Shown here: positions 5,154-7,065 of the stretch, piece by piece | Layout of the letters: each line of letters begins with the position of its first letter | How positions within the stretch are numbered: position 1 is the first letter of the stretch | Source of the DNA: Bacteroidales bacterium UBA1182 | Lineage (GTDB): Bacteria > Bacteroidota > Bacteroidia > Bacteroidales > Bacteroidaceae | Direction: 5' to 3' | Assembly: GCA_002310015.1 (NCBI GenBank) | Contig: DBYQ01000055.1 | Coordinates: 345 to 7,409, forward strand | DNA length: 7,065 bases | Translations under genes and position numbers: made by a program | Notes under the pieces: model-generated | Database searches by the model: none | The model's input: only the letters and a program-made list of their open reading frames with translations | Told to the model about the DNA's origin: nothing

Positions 5154-5239
5154 AAAATGGTACAATTGGGGTCAGACCCCTTTTGTACTATTTTGGCCAA
5201 AATGATACAAAAGGGGTCTGACCCCAATTGTACCATTTT
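5154..5239. repeat. 86-bp near-perfect palindrome made of two inverted REP-like units
   Basis: The sequence is symmetric about 5196.5. The outer 34 bases (5154-5187) are the exact reverse complement of 5206-5239, and the centre TTTTGGCCAAAA (5191-5202) is also palindromic. Only the pairs 5188/5205 and 5189/5204 fail, so 41 of 43 positions match. Each arm is itself a hairpin: GTACAA, TT, GGGGTC-A-GACCCC, TT, TTGTAC at 5160-5188. The mirror unit is at 5205-5233, with core GGGGTC-T-GACCCC. The element can also be read as two direct repeats, 5157-5194 and 5202-5239, because each unit is nearly self-complementary. It fills most of the hisG-hisD gap and is transcribed with the operon, so the mRNA should fold into one long hairpin or two shorter ones. 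It resembles REP/BIME elements mobilised by REP-associated tyrosine transposases. No transposase is present here. Confidence 0.9.
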
Positions 5240-5255
5240 TCCAAAACGAAAGAAA

Positions 5256-6536
5256 ATGAACGTATTACGATATCCCGATAAGTCAGAATGGAAGGAGCTC
5301 CTCTCCCGCCCCGCCCTGAGTGTGGAGGGTCTCTACGAGCGTGTCCAGGCCGTACTTGACACCGTTCGCAAAGGTGGCGACAAGGCTCTGAAAGAGTACG
5401 AGCTGCAGTTTGACAAGGTTCAGTTGGATTCACTGGCCGTAAGCCAAGCAGAACTTGATGAGGCTGCTGCACTTGTACCCGCACAGCTGCGCGATGCCAT
5501 TGACCGCGCTGCCGTGAACATCCGCAAGTTCCACGAGTCCCAGCTGCCCTCACTGAGCAAGGTTGAGACCACTCCCGGCGTAACCTGCTGGCAGAAGGCA
5601 GTGCCCATCACCAAGGTGGGCCTCTACATACCCGGCGGCACAGCCCCGCTCTTCTCAACAGTGCTGATGCTGGCCATTCCCGCCCGCACCGCAGGCTGCT
5701 CAGAGATTGTGCTCTGCACCCCTCCGGGACGTGACGGCCGCGTCAACCCCGCCATACTCTACGCCGCACAGGTGGCAGGCGTAAACCGCTTCTTCAAACT
5801 GGGCGGTTCACAGGCCATCGCCGCAATGGCATACGGCACCGAGAGCGTACCCAAGGTATCCAAGATATTCGGCCCCGGTAACCCTTACGTGACCGCCGCC
5901 AAGCAGATAGTATCACTTAAGGACGTGGCTATCGATATGCCCGCAGGCCCGTCAGAGGTCGAGGTCATTGCCGATGCCCAGGCCAACCCCGCATTCGTGG
6001 CCGCCGACCTGCTTTCACAGGCCGAGCACGGACGTGACAGCCAGGTGATACTGCTCACCACATCAGCAGATCTGATTGACAAGGTTCAGACTGAGGTGAA
6101 CCGTCAGGTAGCACTGCTGCCCCGCAACGAGATTGCTGAGGCATCACTTGAGAACAGCCGCATGATACTGCTCAGCAACGATGATGAGATAATTGAGATG
6201 ACCAATGAGTATGCCCCCGAGCACCTGATCATCCAGACCGCAAACGCATCTGAACTTGCAGAGCGCGTGGTCAACGCAGGCAGCGTGTTCATCGGCCCAT
6301 GGTCACCTGAGAGTGCCGGCGATTATGCATCGGGTACCAACCACACCCTGCCCACCAGCGGCTACGCCAAGGCTTACTCAGGCGTAAACATAGACAGCTT
6401 TATGCGCAAGATAACTTTCCAGCAGCTTTCACGCGAGGGCCTGGCTTCACTTGGCCCTGTGATTGAAACAATGGCAGCCGGTGAGTATCTGGACGCCCAC
6501 AAAAATGCAGTAACACTCCGATTAAAGGAACTATGA
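5256..6536 (+). CDS. hisD: Histidinol dehydrogenase (426 aa)
   Basis: HisD catalyses the last two steps of histidine synthesis, the NAD-dependent four-electron oxidation of L-histidinol through histidinal to L-histidine, as a zinc-dependent cytoplasmic enzyme. The family signature is at 226-258 (IDMPAGPSEVEVIAD through SQAEHG). By alignment with E. coli HisD the zinc ligands are Q255, H258, D356 (in SAGDYASGTNH) and H415 (in LDAHKNAV), and the catalytic pair is E322-H323 in EYAPEHL. All are present and the length is normal. The ATG at 5256 is chosen because MNVLRYPDKSEW is a normal family start and is preceded by AAAGAAA. The frame stays open upstream to an ATG at 5157, but those 33 residues are a translation of the palindrome. 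The stop overlaps hisC by four bases (ATGA). Confidence 0.97.
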   Translation: MNVLRYPDKSEWKELLSRPALSVEGLYERVQAVLDTVRKGGDKALKEYELQFDKVQLDSLAVSQAELDEAAALVPAQLRDAIDRAAVNIRKFHESQLPSLSKVETTPGVTCWQKAVPITKVGLYIPGGTAPLFSTVLMLAIPARTAGCSEIVLCTPPGRDGRVNPAILYAAQVAGVNRFFKLGGSQAIAAMAYGTESVPKVSKIFGPGNPYVTAAKQIVSLKDVAIDMPAGPSEVEVIADAQANPAFVAADLLSQAEHGRDSQVILLTTSADLIDKVQTEVNRQVALLPRNEIAEASLENSRMILLSNDDEIIEMTNEYAPEHLIIQTANASELAERVVNAGSVFIGPWSPESAGDYASGTNHTLPTSGYAKAYSGVNIDSFMRKITFQQLSREGLASLGPVIETMAAGEYLDAHKNAVTLRLKEL

Positions 6537-7065
6537 AAAAGTTACAAGAACTGGTAAGACCCAATATCTGGAGCCTAAGCCCCTACACATCGGCCCGTGA
6601 CGAGTATCAGGGCAAGGATGCCAAGGTGTTCCTCGATGCCAATGAGAACCCCTACAATGACCCGGTAAACCGTTACCCGGACCCGTTGCAGCGTGATCTC
6701 AAGAAACGCATCGCCGCCATCAAGGGCGTAAAGGAGCAGTCCATATTCTTTGGCAACGGCAGCGATGAGGCCATTGACCTGATGTTCCGCATATTCTGCC
6801 GCCCGGGTGTTGACAACGCCGTGGCCATCGAACCCACCTACGGAATGTACGGTGTGTGCGCCGATATCAATGACGTAGAGTACCGCCGCGTGCTGCTGGA
6901 TGATAACTTCCAGCCCTGCGCTGAGAAGCTCCTTGCTGCCGTTGACGCCAACACCAAGCTGATATTCTTCTGCTCACCCAACAACCCCAGCGGCAACAAC
7001 ATTGACCGCAAGGTGATTGAGAAGGTGCTTGACAGTTTTGACGGAATAGTGATTGTTGATGAGGC
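6533..7065 (+). CDS. hisC: Histidinol-phosphate aminotransferase, N-terminal part (177 codons, cut by window end)
   Basis: HisC is the PLP-dependent enzyme that transfers an amino group from glutamate to imidazole-acetol phosphate, giving L-histidinol phosphate. The frame begins MKKLQELVRPNIWSLSPY, followed by LDANENPYND (35-44, substrate-binding region), FGNGSDEAIDL (PLP phosphate-binding loop, about 76-86), SPNNPSGN (PLP contact, about 149-156) and IVDEA at the window edge, holding the Asp that contacts the pyridine nitrogen in fold-type I aminotransferases. The catalytic Lys and the C-terminal half lie beyond the window. The ATG at 6533 overlaps the hisD stop by four bases, and an AAAGGAA stands immediately upstream within hisD, so translation is probably coupled. 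GC-rich codon use matches hisD. Confidence 0.96.
   Translation, partial: MKKLQELVRPNIWSLSPYTSARDEYQGKDAKVFLDANENPYNDPVNRYPDPLQRDLKKRIAAIKGVKEQSIFFGNGSDEAIDLMFRIFCRPGVDNAVAIEPTYGMYGVCADINDVEYRRVLLDDNFQPCAEKLLAAVDANTKLIFFCSPNNPSGNNIDRKVIEKVLDSFDGIVIVDE

Noticed and set aside
5157..5255. In-frame upstream extension of hisD, with a duplicated GSDP..CTI peptide
   Set aside because: The 33 residues and their internal repeat are simply the translation of the palindromic DNA element. The HisD family start is at 5256.
5188..5614. Minus-strand open frames opposite hisG and hisD
   Set aside because: They are shadows of GC-rich coding sequence, with biased Ser/Arg/Ala composition and no recognisable domains.

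Overview
The window looks like chromosomal DNA from a member of the Bacteroidales (Bacteroides, Phocaeicola or Prevotella type). The evidence is several exact matches to the Bacteroidetes -7 promoter element TAnnTTTG, start codons preceded by A-rich DNA rather than strong Shine-Dalgarno sites, a typical Bacteroidetes lipoprotein, and the gene order hisG-hisD-hisC. Species cannot be assigned from sequence alone.

Layout. (a) 1-122, minus: the first 40 codons of a GGGtGRT-type protein, divergent from the next gene. (b) 249-1555, plus: a NigD-like lipoprotein gene overlapping smpB by one base. (c) 1556-1721: a small intergenic region packed with heptamer repeats and three hairpins, one of them a strong bidirectional terminator. 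(d) 1722-3919, minus: a membrane-anchored lytic transglycosylase gene overlapping a glycerol-kinase-like FGGY gene, with a well-formed promoter at 4002-4032. (e) 4096-7065, plus: the start of the histidine biosynthesis operon. It has a promoter, a 16-residue leader peptide with four consecutive His codons, a three-way attenuator, hisG (long form), an 86-bp near-perfect palindrome, hisD, and the first 177 codons of hisC.

The most striking content is regulatory. Between 4136 and 4251 there is a complete ribosome-mediated transcription attenuator: a His-rich leader peptide, a leader hairpin whose 5' arm overlaps the His codons, an 11-bp antiterminator pairing, and an intrinsic terminator that competes with it. 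With the histidine-sensing C-terminal domain of long-form HisG, the pathway appears to be controlled both at transcription elongation and by feedback inhibition. The hisG-hisD gap is occupied by two inverted copies of a REP-like palindrome, while hisD and hisC overlap by four bases.

The second oddity is the FGGY kinase. It keeps the overall glycerol kinase fold signatures, but it has Asn at the catalytic-base Asp position and changes in both phosphate-binding motifs. It is either a non-kinase or a kinase for an unknown substrate.
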